Below, piece after piece: positions 43,895 to 52,863 of a stretch of DNA of 64,000 bases. The position numbers and the translations under genes were made by a program. The notes under the pieces are model-generated. The model did not search any database. It was not told the origin of the DNA and saw only the letters and a program-made list of their open reading frames with translations. Each line of letters starts with the position of its first letter. Position 1 is the first letter of the stretch. The stretch is from CAKZNE01 sp964485405 (lineage in GTDB: Bacteria; Bacteroidota; Bacteroidia; Flavobacteriales; Schleiferiaceae): contig CAZAJG010000020.1 of NCBI GenBank assembly GCA_964485405.1, positions 3,411 through 67,410 of the forward strand, read 5' to 3'.

Positions 43895-45631
43895 TCAACC
43901 GTTTAAATCTTTTAGTAAAGCTCGGAACTCACTCAGTTTATAAACCTCGTAGGATAGAGTGTAGTCCTTTTTCTTGCCACTTATTTTTTCGTAGTAAACC
44001 AATGCTTTCCCATCTTCTACTTTATAGGCTAGCAAAGCCGCTTTCTCCTTTTTAGGAATACCATCCCGTTTATAAAGTTTACCATCTTCCGACTTTCGGA
44101 GCGGAAGTAAACTTTTTATGTCTTTAAAAACGATATAGGTCTTTTCACCAGAAGCATCTGTATCCTTGAGTGTAATAGGGCGTAAATCGCTGGGTTTATA
44201 TTTTAAAAAGCGATCTATATTAATCCAAGTGAGTTCGTTATAGTGCATCACATAGGAGTTCACCAAAGTTCCGCTCACTGCAGAGTCGTCCGAGTAAGAC
44301 TCCATGGCTGAATCAATTCTTCTTTTCCATTCCTCATCTATCAATCTCTCTTTATCTCGAATGGCTTCATAGATTTTTTTATTCTCATTCACAGCATTTA
44401 TATATGCCTCTACGTTTTTAAAATCCAAACTATCTGTAAGCTGTTGCCTATTCCATTTTTGATAAGCTTCATGATAGGCATTCATTTTCTGATTATACTC
44501 TAACGAATGTCTTTCATAATGTTCTTTTCGTCTTTTGTAAGTGGATCGGTTGTCCTCATATCTATTTAAGGCGTTTGTGTACGCCTCGTTCTGGCGCTTT
44601 TTAATGATGCGGGCTATAGGTTGCTCGTACCACTTAAGAGACTTAAAGTACTCAGTCTCATTTGGCCTTTTCGGTGGTTTAGGTTTTCCAATAAGCTCAG
44701 GTTTGCTCGGTTTATTTGTATAATCTCTTCTAAAGTGAGGTACTTTAAAGTATCGAAGGTTAGAGAAGTTTAGCTTAGGTCGTAAGCTGTAAATATTTAA
44801 GGCATCGGCAGCCACAGGGCGTCCTGTTGAGGTCCAATCTTCCCCTTTGTCTGAAATAAAAACTTCCATTCCTTTTTGAAAATTCTGATAGGGTACTTTA
44901 ATTTCTAGGTTTTTGTTAGAATCTAGGAATACTTCTTTTCCTGATGCGGTTTGAGCGGAAATGTTGATCATACCTCCACTTTGTAACATTTCACCATCAC
45001 TTTGAGTAGAGAGGTTAAGCGACAAAAAGCTACTCAGATCTATAGCTTCTGTTAGCTTAACATTTACAGCTTCCTGAACCACTTCACCCTCTTGCGTTAG
45101 AAAAGCGTTAGCAGGTATTTCAACACGTACACCTTGGTTGCCTTTTATTTGTTGCTGCTTTGTGGGATCAAGCTGAAAATGGTTATCCGTTTCCGATAAG
45201 GCTTCTTCCAAGTCGTTAATGCTCTCAAAATAGTACCGGGTTAAATGAAGGACTACTCTTCGGTTGTTGTGTTTGTTTTCTGCAGTTGTGTTGGGTTGAG
45301 CAGGGTTTCGTTCACCAAAAAATTGAGTGGAAAGAATTTCCGAACCCATTCCTTGAGCGATTAAGAAATCTTTTACTGCTTTTACACGTTTTGCAGATAA
45401 AGAGTCGTTAAACCTAAGGTTTCCGATATTGTCCGTGTGCCCCTCCAAAAGGATTTCAAAATCATCGTTTGGGTTCAGGGTTTGAATCAAACTGTCGAGA
45501 GTTTGAATGGAGGAGGGGCTGAGGATATAGCTTCCGCTTTGAAAATGAATAGAAAGAGATTGGGGTTTGAGCTTGGCATGAATGGAAGAGACCATTAAAC
45601 AAAGCAGAAGGGAGATAGATATTTTTGTCAT
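43895..45631 (-). CDS. OmpA-domain exported protein with N-terminal OmpA and charged C-terminal half
   Basis: 578 residues, signal peptide about 1-19 (ending SIHA). An OmpA-type peptidoglycan-binding domain lies directly after it (about 22-130): LEGHTDNIGNLRFNDSLSAKRV and NRRVVLHLTRY. Next comes a beta-rich part (about 160-290, VEIPANAFLTQEGEVVQEAVNV). Residues about 310-460 are highly charged and helical (YTNALNRYEDNRSTYKRRKE), likely coiled coil, and the end is a beta-rich KTYIVFKDIKSLLPLRKSEDG. OmpA domains normally sit at the C-terminus; here the order is reversed. It should act in the periplasm, tied to the wall. It stands alone, with a T-rich terminator region after it. Confidence 0.82.
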   Translation of the reverse strand: MTKISISLLLCLMVSSIHAKLKPQSLSIHFQSGSYILSPSSIQTLDSLIQTLNPNDDFEILLEGHTDNIGNLRFNDSLSAKRVKAVKDFLIAQGMGSEILSTQFFGERNPAQPNTTAENKHNNRRVVLHLTRYYFESINDLEEALSETDNHFQLDPTKQQQIKGNQGVRVEIPANAFLTQEGEVVQEAVNVKLTEAIDLSSFLSLNLSTQSDGEMLQSGGMINISAQTASGKEVFLDSNKNLEIKVPYQNFQKGMEVFISDKGEDWTSTGRPVAADALNIYSLRPKLNFSNLRYFKVPHFRRDYTNKPSKPELIGKPKPPKRPNETEYFKSLKWYEQPIARIIKKRQNEAYTNALNRYEDNRSTYKRRKEHYERHSLEYNQKMNAYHEAYQKWNRQQLTDSLDFKNVEAYINAVNENKKIYEAIRDKERLIDEEWKRRIDSAMESYSDDSAVSGTLVNSYVMHYNELTWINIDRFLKYKPSDLRPITLKDTDASGEKTYIVFKDIKSLLPLRKSEDGKLYKRDGIPKKEKAALLAYKVEDGKALVYYEKISGKKKDYTLSYEVYKLSEFRALLKDLNG

Positions 45632-45808
45632 GGTAGGTAAGGTATTTGGTTAAAACGATTACCCTATTATAACTACCCTATTTATTTAAATATTATGTCG
45701 AATACTAATTTTCTTTTTTATAACTCTCTGAAAAGCAGGGTGTGTTAAGAAAGGAGATGTGTGGAAAAATCAAAAAGCCTTAGATTAGGAATCTTAACGC
45801 AATGCAGA

Positions 45809-46747
45809 ATGGATAAAGGTACATTTGACCTTGAAAAATATAGAGATTTAGAGCATTTAGAGTTGTACGCTCGCCAGGTGGTAGAAGGTTTTATTACAGG
45901 TTTGCATAAAAGCCCTTACCATGGTTTTTCGGTAGAGTTTTCGGAGCATCGAATTTACAATCCCGGAGAAAGCACAAAAAATATAGATTGGAAATTATAC
46001 GGTCGTACAGATCGGCTCTATACCAAGCGGTATGAGGAAGAAACAAACCTTCGTTGCCACATGATTGTAGATACAAGTGGAAGCATGTTTTACCCAGTAG
46101 ATCGACTTTGGAGTGCTACGGAACCGAATAAAATTTTATTCTCATCGGTATCGGCTATGGCCATTATGCAGTTGATGCGAACGCAACGCGATGCTGTAGG
46201 GTTAAGTCTAGTAGGAAAAGGAAATGTGCAAACGGACGCTCGATCTACGCGTCAGCATCATAAAGCATTAACCGTTGAGCTCAATAAAGTGCTAAGCAAC
46301 TTTGATAAGAATAAAAAGGAAGAAGAAGTTTCTTTAGCAGATAGTTTGCATGTGCTCGCAGAGCGCATCCCAAAACGCTCTCTAGTTTTACTTTTTTCTG
46401 ATCTTTTTGAGATGAATGAAAATGAAGAAAAACTTTTTGATGCCCTTCAACACCTCAAATACAACAAACACGAATTAGTCATTTTTTGGACTACAGATCA
46501 TCAAACGGAATTGGAATTCGACTTTGAAGAAAGGCCGTATCGCTTTGTGGACATGGAAGATGGCAGCGTGTTGAAAATGAATCCAGCGGAAGTAAAGAAG
46601 AAGTACAAGCAAGAAATACAAAGCTTTACCGATCGTTTACGCTTAAAGTGCCTTCAACATAAAATTGATTTGGTAGAAGCGGATGTTGGCTTAGGATATT
46701 ATCCCGTATTACAGAATTACCTGATTAAGAGGAAGAAGATGTTCTAA
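45809..46747 (+). CDS. DUF58-domain protein (vWA-like)
   Basis: 312 residues from the ATG at 45809, in line with the family start; an in-frame GTG at 45761, four bases after an AAGGAG sequence, would add 16 residues. The conserved DUF58 block VVEGFITGLHKSPYHGFSVEF is followed by RIYNPGESTKNIDWKLYGRTDRLYTKRYEEETN, then a vWA-like strand with a DTSGSMFYP metal site and SLVLLFSDLFEM. Such proteins usually stand in operons with a MoxR ATPase and BatA-type proteins; none is next to this one. It may control or fold secreted proteins, but no function is shown. Confidence 0.9.
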   Translation: MDKGTFDLEKYRDLEHLELYARQVVEGFITGLHKSPYHGFSVEFSEHRIYNPGESTKNIDWKLYGRTDRLYTKRYEEETNLRCHMIVDTSGSMFYPVDRLWSATEPNKILFSSVSAMAIMQLMRTQRDAVGLSLVGKGNVQTDARSTRQHHKALTVELNKVLSNFDKNKKEEEVSLADSLHVLAERIPKRSLVLLFSDLFEMNENEEKLFDALQHLKYNKHELVIFWTTDHQTELEFDFEERPYRFVDMEDGSVLKMNPAEVKKKYKQEIQSFTDRLRLKCLQHKIDLVEADVGLGYYPVLQNYLIKRKKMF

Positions 46748-46801
46748 AAAGAGTGCTTCTGCTTAAGGAGGAGAAAAAAATATTGAAATCACTCGATTTT
46801 A

Positions 46802-46832
46802 TTTGCACCGAAACGAAATACCCTTATATTTG
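46802..46832 (+). promoter_or_regulatory. Promoter of tRNA-Asp
   Basis: TTTG at 46802-46805, a 19-base spacer and TATATTTG at 46825-46832: an exact Bacteroidetes promoter. The expected start lies about 30 bases before the mature tRNA. Confidence 0.85.
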
Positions 46833-46868
46833 CGCTCCCGTTTACAAAACGGTGTTCATTACAATATT

Positions 46869-46945
46869 GGTCCGGTAGTTCAGTTGGTTAGAATACATGC
46901 CTGTCACGCATGGGGTCGCGGGTTCGAGTCCCGTCCGGACCGCCA
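46869..46945 (+). tRNA. tRNA-Asp (anticodon GTC)
   Basis: 77 bases with an encoded CCA. Acceptor GGTCCGG (46869-46875) pairs with CCGGACC (46935-46941), discriminator G, then CCA (46943-46945). Anticodon arm CATGC/GCATG holds loop CTGTCAC with GTC at 46903-46905. The T arm contains GGGTTCGAGTCCC. It stands alone between a consensus promoter and a terminator. Confidence 0.98.
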
Positions 46946-46946
46946 C

Positions 46947-46981
46947 AAAAAAAGCCGAGCATTTTATGCTCGGCTTTTTTG
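46947..46981. terminator. Terminator shared by tRNA-Asp and the TonB receptor gene
   Basis: AGCCGAGCAT (46953-46962) pairs with ATGCTCGGCT (46966-46975), loop TTT, T-run on the plus strand and A-run (T on the minus strand) on the other side. Confidence 0.9.
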
Positions 46982-47000
46982 TTTCTATGCCTTTTCTCAT

Positions 47001-50000
47001 TTAAAAACTATAAGTAACTCCCAGTCTTACTCTTCTAGGTAAACCGTAGTTTCCAGGATTGTTGATTGAGCGATTGTAAAGGTCTACATAGGATTGTGCA
47101 TTGGTTTGTTGTGTAAGCTGAGCTGCTGCTGCGGTGGATGACAAAAAGCCGTTGTCGTCTGCACTCCCAGTAAAGTCATATACATCCACAATGTTTCGAG
47201 TATTGAAAACATTTAAGATCTGAAGATACACTTCAAAATTATGCTTTCCATTGCGGGTGGAAAACACCTTATTCACTTTAGCATCAAAAGTCATTTGCCA
47301 GGGTAAACGGGCACCATTTACTTGTCCATCTATTTGCGCATTGGGTCTAAAATCTACTCTTTTGGTATAAGGGTTTCCAGAAAAAGCATTCATCGTCATG
47401 TTGATTCCTGCGTTTTGAAAAACGCGCTTGTTCCACCATACTGGACCGTTGTATCGCGCTCCGTATCCATATCTAAAGTCTCCTAACACACTTATTTGAT
47501 GACGTGTATCAAAATTTAAGGGAAGAATGTATCTTAAATTCGGTTGACCAGAATTGGCCAGGTTAAAACCTGAATTTGCGCTAGAGCCCGTGCCATCAGC
47601 AAACTGCAGAGTATAGTTGGCACGCATACTGATGTTATTGGTACGGTTCATTTCATACTCAAAAGAAAACCCCTTGGTGGTAGAAAAATCTACATTGGTA
47701 AAGGCAATGTAGGTGATGGGATAAGCTTGCGTAAAAGCAGTAGTTTGAACCAAGTCCCTAAACTCTCTGTAAAAAGCACTCAACTTTAAGGTACTTCTCT
47801 CGGTTAAGGCTTGTTTAAAACCCAATTCATACTCCGTAGTAATTTGTGGTTTTAGGTTAGGATTGCTTAAAATTCCACCGGCATCTCGGTTCAATAGGTT
47901 GAGGTAGTCGAATGGATTGGAACGAGAGGTAGCAGCCAAAGGTCTTTGAGCGAGAACATCATAATGAGCCATAAAAAGCGCTTCATCCGAAATAGGAAAA
48001 TTAAAGGCAATACGGGGCATGATCACCACTTGCGGCTTATAATCTTCAAAAGAAGCACTTGTAAGCGTTTTGCTTGCCTCACTATCCACAGATGGAGGTG
48101 TTACCAATAAGGGTTTTATACCACCACCAGCTGCATCAGAAAGCTGCTGAGGATTGGCAAGAGGATCTCCGTTGGCATCAAACCAAAGGTTATTTTCCGG
48201 ATTGCGATAACCTACAATAGAGGCGTTCTCATAATCAAAACTATTTATGTACACTACATAATCCTGTCCAATGGATGAAGGGACACTTTCTCGTGCAGAA
48301 CCTGATAGTTCAGTTTGAGCTAAATCCCGAACACGGTAAGTAGGAAACAGCACAAAAGGATCTTTGAGCACCTCCTGATTCAAATCAAAACGATCAACCC
48401 GTACACCCACATTAAACACTAAATCTCTAAAGGTGAATTTATCTTGAATGTAACCCGCCATATAAATGGGTTGAAAAGCAGCAATAGGCCTGCTCAAATC
48501 ACCATTTTCATCGCGAGCGGAAAAGAAATCGGCCACGGTAACATTCTCATTCATGATTTGTCCGGTATAATCATAGCCATAGTAGTTTACATAGGATATC
48601 CCACCGGGATTTATCAATTCATCTGCTGAGAAAAAGTCTAAACTAAAAAGACTAGGATCCATATTGAGAATATTGATTTGCTCTGTGCTTAATGGATCTA
48701 AGCCCAACACGCTTCTAGCATTTTCAGCAAAGCGGCTGGCATCATTTGGCGAGTAGATGTAGTTGTAGTTAATGGTGTCTTGAAAAACTCCATTTTCATC
48801 CCGAACATAGATGGGGTTGGAAAGGTCTAGCTCTTGATTAGGCTTGTTTTGTAGCAAACGCATTTGATTCCATAAGCCTGTAGCATTTAAGCTGTAAGCT
48901 CTATCTGTACGTTGTTCATATTCAAAACCAACAATTAGAGAATGATCTTCTATGTCAAAATTAGAAGAACCGGTAAGTCTGAATTGGCCATTTTGAAACT
49001 TGGAGTACCCTCCTTGCGCAGCTCCAGGGCTTCCCCACAAATCATAAACCGCTCTGGGGCTAGTGCCATTGATGGGAATATTATTTCCGATGAGTTGCTC
49101 AATTGTGGCGGGAGCAAGGTTTTCATACTCTTGGGCCAATTCATAATAATGACTGGTGTAATTACCACGAACTCTATTGTTAGGGCCTTGTGTGAAATCG
49201 ATGCGAGTAGGAGATTCTCCAATGTATCTAAAAGCTTCAACACCCGATGCGCTATCCACTCCATAAACATAGGCGGGCTGGGTGATCACATTAAATTGGC
49301 CAATGTGCCCATATTTGAAAAAATCAGTACCATATCGAGCATCACTAACTTCTCCTCGGTTTTGAGTATAGTCTACTTGAATGGAGTAAAAAGCATTTTT
49401 TATAAACGATTTAGAATCCTTGGGAGATCGGAAAAATTGTTGAAACCGGGCGCGGGCATTCCAATCCGAACTGACTTGATCTAAATTGTTTTGAGAGTTG
49501 AAAATATGGTTCGCTAGATCCGCTCTTTTGCTATCGTTGTATATCCATCTTCCACCCAAACTTAGGTTGGTCGTTTCGCTCGTTTTAAAGGTTAAATCTC
49601 CTATTAGCCGAAGTTCGCTCGTATGGCTGTTGTCTCTTGCATCTATATCGGTTAAATCATTTTCATTAATGAATTCAGAGCGGTAAAAAACGCTTTGCCC
49701 AGAAGGGTTTACCGTAAGAGGATTTTCCTGCAGATCTGTTAAAGTAGAAGAGCTGAGCTTAGCATAGGGAACCCAAGTTGGAGCAGGTTCTTTGTTGTAC
49801 TCATATTCTGTAGATAACAAGAAACTCGCTATGGGTAATCCTTTATCATCTTTCCAGATAGGTCCACCCAAAGTAAGAGCGAAAAGGTTGTGTCCATAAT
49901 TATCAAATAAGGTAGAGGTAACCATTTCCGCGCTTCCAAAAAACAAACCGGTTGGACCTCTGGTAACCGCACTTACAACCCCTCCAGTTACATCGCCATA

Positions 50001-50627
50001 AGGAGCGGGTATGCCTCCTGTAAAAACTTCTATTTCTCCAATTGCATCTTTAGGCATTGGACTGTTGGTTCTGAGTTTAATACCGTTAAGGTAGTATTGC
50101 GTTCCTTCTGGACGCGTTCCTTTGATTACAATGTTGCCGGCAGCATCTTTAATCGCGCCTGGCGTAAGTAAGATAATATCATCTATATGTCTATCTGCTC
50201 TTTGTTGTATGTCTTTGCGTTTGTAAACATCTCCTGTCACCGTCTCTTTAATGAGTTCTATTTTTGATCCATCAACCTGTGCCGTTCCCAGCATAGTGGT
50301 AGAATCTTGTAGGGTGAAGTTTTGCACGGATACCGTATTGGGCGAAATACTCACATCCGTAAGGATATAGGTTCGCTTACCAATGTACTCCACCTCCACA
50401 TCATAAGTTCCTGGATCAATGGGGTTGATGTTGTACTTGCCATTAAAGTCAGTAATGCGATAAGTAACAAGGGCTCCGGCTTTGTTTTTTACCTTAACAG
50501 AGGCGGAGATAAGGGTTTGACCAGTTTCTTTTTCTTTAACTACCCCTTTTAAGGAGCCAGGTCCCGTTTGGGCAATGAGCCCACTAACGGCAAAGAAAAA
50601 TGTTAGCAACAGAAATTTTCGTAGCAT
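47001..50627 (-). CDS. TonB-dependent receptor with carboxypeptidase-like N-terminal domain
   Basis: 1208 residues. Signal peptide about 1-19 (ending LIA-Q). Residues about 24-105 are a carboxypeptidase-regulatory-like beta-sandwich (LKGVVKEKETGQTLISASVKV, FNGKYNINPIDPGTYDVEVEY). The plug domain (about 130-235) has LTPGAIKDAAGNIVIKGTRP and FTGGIPAPYGDVTGGVV. The rest is the outer membrane barrel, ending LGVTYSF with a terminal Phe. There is no SusD-like partner next door, so it is not a classical SusCD pair, and no iron or vitamin regulator is in view. Substrate unknown. It is transcribed alone toward the tRNA-Asp terminator. Confidence 0.93.
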   Translation of the reverse strand: MLRKFLLLTFFFAVSGLIAQTGPGSLKGVVKEKETGQTLISASVKVKNKAGALVTYRITDFNGKYNINPIDPGTYDVEVEYIGKRTYILTDVSISPNTVSVQNFTLQDSTTMLGTAQVDGSKIELIKETVTGDVYKRKDIQQRADRHIDDIILLTPGAIKDAAGNIVIKGTRPEGTQYYLNGIKLRTNSPMPKDAIGEIEVFTGGIPAPYGDVTGGVVSAVTRGPTGLFFGSAEMVTSTLFDNYGHNLFALTLGGPIWKDDKGLPIASFLLSTEYEYNKEPAPTWVPYAKLSSSTLTDLQENPLTVNPSGQSVFYRSEFINENDLTDIDARDNSHTSELRLIGDLTFKTSETTNLSLGGRWIYNDSKRADLANHIFNSQNNLDQVSSDWNARARFQQFFRSPKDSKSFIKNAFYSIQVDYTQNRGEVSDARYGTDFFKYGHIGQFNVITQPAYVYGVDSASGVEAFRYIGESPTRIDFTQGPNNRVRGNYTSHYYELAQEYENLAPATIEQLIGNNIPINGTSPRAVYDLWGSPGAAQGGYSKFQNGQFRLTGSSNFDIEDHSLIVGFEYEQRTDRAYSLNATGLWNQMRLLQNKPNQELDLSNPIYVRDENGVFQDTINYNYIYSPNDASRFAENARSVLGLDPLSTEQINILNMDPSLFSLDFFSADELINPGGISYVNYYGYDYTGQIMNENVTVADFFSARDENGDLSRPIAAFQPIYMAGYIQDKFTFRDLVFNVGVRVDRFDLNQEVLKDPFVLFPTYRVRDLAQTELSGSARESVPSSIGQDYVVYINSFDYENASIVGYRNPENNLWFDANGDPLANPQQLSDAAGGGIKPLLVTPPSVDSEASKTLTSASFEDYKPQVVIMPRIAFNFPISDEALFMAHYDVLAQRPLAATSRSNPFDYLNLLNRDAGGILSNPNLKPQITTEYELGFKQALTERSTLKLSAFYREFRDLVQTTAFTQAYPITYIAFTNVDFSTTKGFSFEYEMNRTNNISMRANYTLQFADGTGSSANSGFNLANSGQPNLRYILPLNFDTRHQISVLGDFRYGYGARYNGPVWWNKRVFQNAGINMTMNAFSGNPYTKRVDFRPNAQIDGQVNGARLPWQMTFDAKVNKVFSTRNGKHNFEVYLQILNVFNTRNIVDVYDFTGSADDNGFLSSTAAAAQLTQQTNAQSYVDLYNRSINNPGNYGLPRRVRLGVTYSF

Positions 50628-50929
50628 AGGGTTTTGTTTTAGTTAAGCCAAAGTTTAAGGTAGGGGGAGTCACCCTCTTGATGAGGTTTTTTTAAATCCA
50701 AGCAAGCGATTTTGACTTATCGTTATAAAAATTAAAAAAGGAGGAGAAGCGTATAAGAGCTCGTTATATTACTTCCCTTAGAGAAAAGAGTTTAAGACAT
50801 CATTGCCATCGTATAGATGATTTTTCATTCCACATGTTATTCGGTGTTCGTTCTGTCTTTTTGACCTTCAACTTTTAATTTGGTTGCTTATAATATTCCT
50901 CAGCGGAAATAAATATCACTTCACAGACA
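50628..50929. other. Intergenic region upstream of the TonB receptor
   Basis: About 300 bases between divergent genes. A purine-rich AAAAAGGAGGAGA occurs near 50740 but is followed by no plausible start. I see no RNA gene and no clear minus-strand -7 box. Confidence 0.5.
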
Positions 50930-50958
50930 TTTAAGTTCGTATAGAGCAAATACATTTG
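50930..50958 (+). promoter_or_regulatory. Promoter of the peroxiredoxin-like gene
   Basis: TTTA at 50930-50933, a 17-base spacer and TACATTTG at 50951-50958 (exact TAnnTTTG). The transcript should start near 50965, so the in-frame TTG at 50956 cannot be the start codon and the ATG at 50977 is favoured. Confidence 0.6.
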
Positions 50959-50976
50959 TGGAAAAATATGATCTCT

Positions 50977-51579
50977 ATGCGAATTGTTGTTTCTCTACTC
51001 CTTATGCTGCCATTTATTGGAGCCGCTCAAAATGGAATGTATGATGTATGTCCTTTAAAAGTAGGAGAGTCCATCCCTGAAGGTATCAGCTTACAATCAA
51101 AAGAAGGAAAAGCGATTGAGTTAAAATCCGTTTTAGCGGAAAAGCCAACCGTATTGATTTTTTACCGTGGCGGATGGTGCCCGTATTGCACCAAACATTT
51201 AGCTGAAATTCAAGAAGCGAAATCTGAAATTGAAGCATTGGGCTATCAAATTATAGCTATTACTCCAGATCAACCACAACGGCTAGAGAAGAGTGTGGAA
51301 AGATCAAAAACAGAATATCCGATTTACTCAGATAGTGAGCTAGATGCCATAAACGCTTTTGGTTTAGGTTGGCAAGTGGATAAAAAACTATTCGCCAAGT
51401 ATAAAGACAAATATCAACTGGATTTAACGGAATGGAGTGGAAAAGAACATAATATGTTACCCGTTCCAGGGCTTTATATTATTAAAGATAATGTGGTGGA
51501 ATTCAATTATGTAAATCCCAAGTATTCTACTAGACTTAAAGCCGAAACCTTACTAGCTATCCTAGAAACCTTAGATTAG
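50977..51579 (+). CDS. Exported peroxiredoxin/thioredoxin-fold protein (AhpC/TSA-like)
   Basis: 200 residues from ATG 50977. Signal peptide about 1-17 (ending GAA-Q). The redoxin fold shows GESIPEG, then FYRGGWCPYCTKHLAEIQ with C68 and C71, and ITPDQPQRL. The active site with two cysteines in a CPYC arrangement is more like the AhpC/TSA family members of Bacteroidota that reduce peroxides or disulphides than like typical 2-Cys peroxiredoxins. It should work in the periplasm. Catalytic partner unknown. The next gene begins 54 bases later on the same strand and may share its transcript. Confidence 0.88.
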   Translation: MRIVVSLLLMLPFIGAAQNGMYDVCPLKVGESIPEGISLQSKEGKAIELKSVLAEKPTVLIFYRGGWCPYCTKHLAEIQEAKSEIEALGYQIIAITPDQPQRLEKSVERSKTEYPIYSDSELDAINAFGLGWQVDKKLFAKYKDKYQLDLTEWSGKEHNMLPVPGLYIIKDNVVEFNYVNPKYSTRLKAETLLAILETLD

Positions 51580-51608
51580 GAACGGTCTGGAGTTTGGAAT
51601 TAATTTAT

Positions 51609-51633
51609 CTTGCCGCTTTCAAATTTTGGCAAG
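51609..51633 (+). promoter_or_regulatory. Hairpin touching the start codon of the hydratase-like gene
   Basis: CTTGCC (51609-51614) pairs with GGCAAG (51628-51633), and the ATG follows at once at 51634. In mRNA this six-base-pair stem could hold the ribosome site closed. Confidence 0.4.
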
Positions 51634-52467
51634 ATGAATAAGAGTGGTTTTGTATTTCTAGTACTTTCTTTTATCAGTTTGGTTTCCTGTAGCAATGCTG
51701 CGGAAGACATCAATTGTGAAGAGCAGCTTTATCAAGCAAAGAAGAAAGTTATCGCTTTAACAGAGAGTTTAAACTGTTTAGATACACTTTCTGTAGAGCA
51801 GGCCTATCAAGCTCAAAAGCGATTGGTAGCTTTATATGCTAAGGATGGCCAGATTCAAGGGTTTAAAGCTGCCACAACTTCATCTGCTTCTCAAGAGCTT
51901 TTAAATATAAATGAACTCACTTCGGGTGTGCTTTTTCATGCTGGTGTAAAGGCATCTGGCGATACAATTTACCTTTCTCAAATGGTAGGGCCGAAAATTG
52001 AAACAGAGCTTGGGTTCCGTTTTAAAAGGCAGATTGATAAAGAGTTGAGTGTAGAAGAGGTGAAGCAAAACATCGGGGTGGGGCTTCCTGTTCTAGAGAT
52101 TCCGGATCTGATTTTCGAAAATTTGAAAGCTATAAAAGGCCCTCAATTTATAGCTTCTAACGCCTTTGCCTCTCATGTAGTGGTTGGTATGGCTAAATGG
52201 GCTGGTAATTTAGATCTAGATTCCATATCGGTTGCTCTATACAATAACGGAGAGGAGATAAACATAGGTATGGGGAGTGATGTGCTAGAAGGACAATGGG
52301 AAACCTTAACGCTTTTAGTGAATCAATTGGTTAAACAAGGGTATACCATAGAGCCGCATCATATTTTAATAACCGGCTCTTTGGGTAAATTACTTCCACT
52401 TAAAGTAGGTACGTATAGAGCGGAATACTCAGCTCTTGGGGAATTGGTTTTAGAGGTAAAGCCTTAA
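51634..52467 (+). CDS. Lipoprotein with a 2-keto-4-pentenoate hydratase/FAH-like fold
   Basis: 277 residues from ATG 51634. MNKSGFVFLVLSFISLVSC is a lipoprotein signal with lipobox LVSC. The mature part matches the hydratase branch of the fumarylacetoacetate hydrolase superfamily over its length: GFKAATTSSASQELLN, TSGVLFHAG, the metal-ligand motif IETE (Glu-x-x-Glu spacing as in E-P-E of MhpD), LEIPD with a third Glu, the stretch NNGEEINIGMGSDVLEGQWE, and HILITGSLGKLLPLKVGTY near the end. Hydratases of this family are normally cytoplasmic, so a lipid-anchored one is odd; it may have lost catalysis or act on periplasmic substrates. Confidence 0.8.
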   Translation: MNKSGFVFLVLSFISLVSCSNAAEDINCEEQLYQAKKKVIALTESLNCLDTLSVEQAYQAQKRLVALYAKDGQIQGFKAATTSSASQELLNINELTSGVLFHAGVKASGDTIYLSQMVGPKIETELGFRFKRQIDKELSVEEVKQNIGVGLPVLEIPDLIFENLKAIKGPQFIASNAFASHVVVGMAKWAGNLDLDSISVALYNNGEEINIGMGSDVLEGQWETLTLLVNQLVKQGYTIEPHHILITGSLGKLLPLKVGTYRAEYSALGELVLEVKP

Positions 52468-52836
52468 TTAACCTTCTACCGTTTTTTGCTTAGGTGTAAA
52501 AAGGTACATCCAAATCACTCGGGATAATCGGTAGTTGAAAAGAGATAGAAGTACCACTACACCCACTATAATCCCAAACATTCTTACATCAAAAACACGG
52601 TCAAAGAAAAACTGACACAGCACAAAGGTGGCGATTACTTCAGCCATAGCTAAACCATAACTTACATACATGGCTCCTTGAAAAAAGCCAGGTTCTCGAG
52701 AGAAGCGATGCTCACATTCTGTGCATTGTTCCCTCATTTTAGGAAGCTTTAAAGAAAAGCCAGTCCTCTTCTCATACACGTCTCCTTTTTCACAATTCGG
52801 ACACTTTCCTTTAATGCAACTTACAACTCTACTCAT
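52468..52836 (-). CDS. DUF983 membrane protein
   Basis: 122 residues. A zinc-ribbon-like start, IKGKCPNCEKGD and CTECEHRFSREPGFFQGAMYVSYGL, precedes two membrane helices (about 56-78 and 84-102). This is the DUF983 family, small membrane proteins of unknown role, often near cytochrome oxidase genes in alphaproteobacteria. Here it is divergent from an AraC regulator across a region with three inverted repeats, and it may be that regulator's target. Its stop abuts the preceding gene's stop with no space between them. Confidence 0.92.
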   Translation of the reverse strand: MSRVVSCIKGKCPNCEKGDVYEKRTGFSLKLPKMREQCTECEHRFSREPGFFQGAMYVSYGLAMAEVIATFVLCQFFFDRVFDVRMFGIIVGVVVLLSLFNYRLSRVIWMYLFTPKQKTVEG

Positions 52837-52863
52837 GCTCTCGTCAGATTAATTTCTTAAAGA

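Noticed and set aside
46803..47042. A 79-codon plus-strand frame across the tRNA-Asp gene
   Set aside because: It covers the promoter, the tRNA and its terminator, which explain the sequence.
48942..49484. A 180-codon plus-strand frame inside the TonB receptor gene
   Set aside because: It lies entirely antisense to a convincing 1208-residue receptor, has no recognisable domain and no promoter box; it is a shadow frame.
50956..50976. TTG at 50956 as the start of the peroxiredoxin-like gene
   Set aside because: It lies inside the TACATTTG -7 box and would precede the predicted transcript start.
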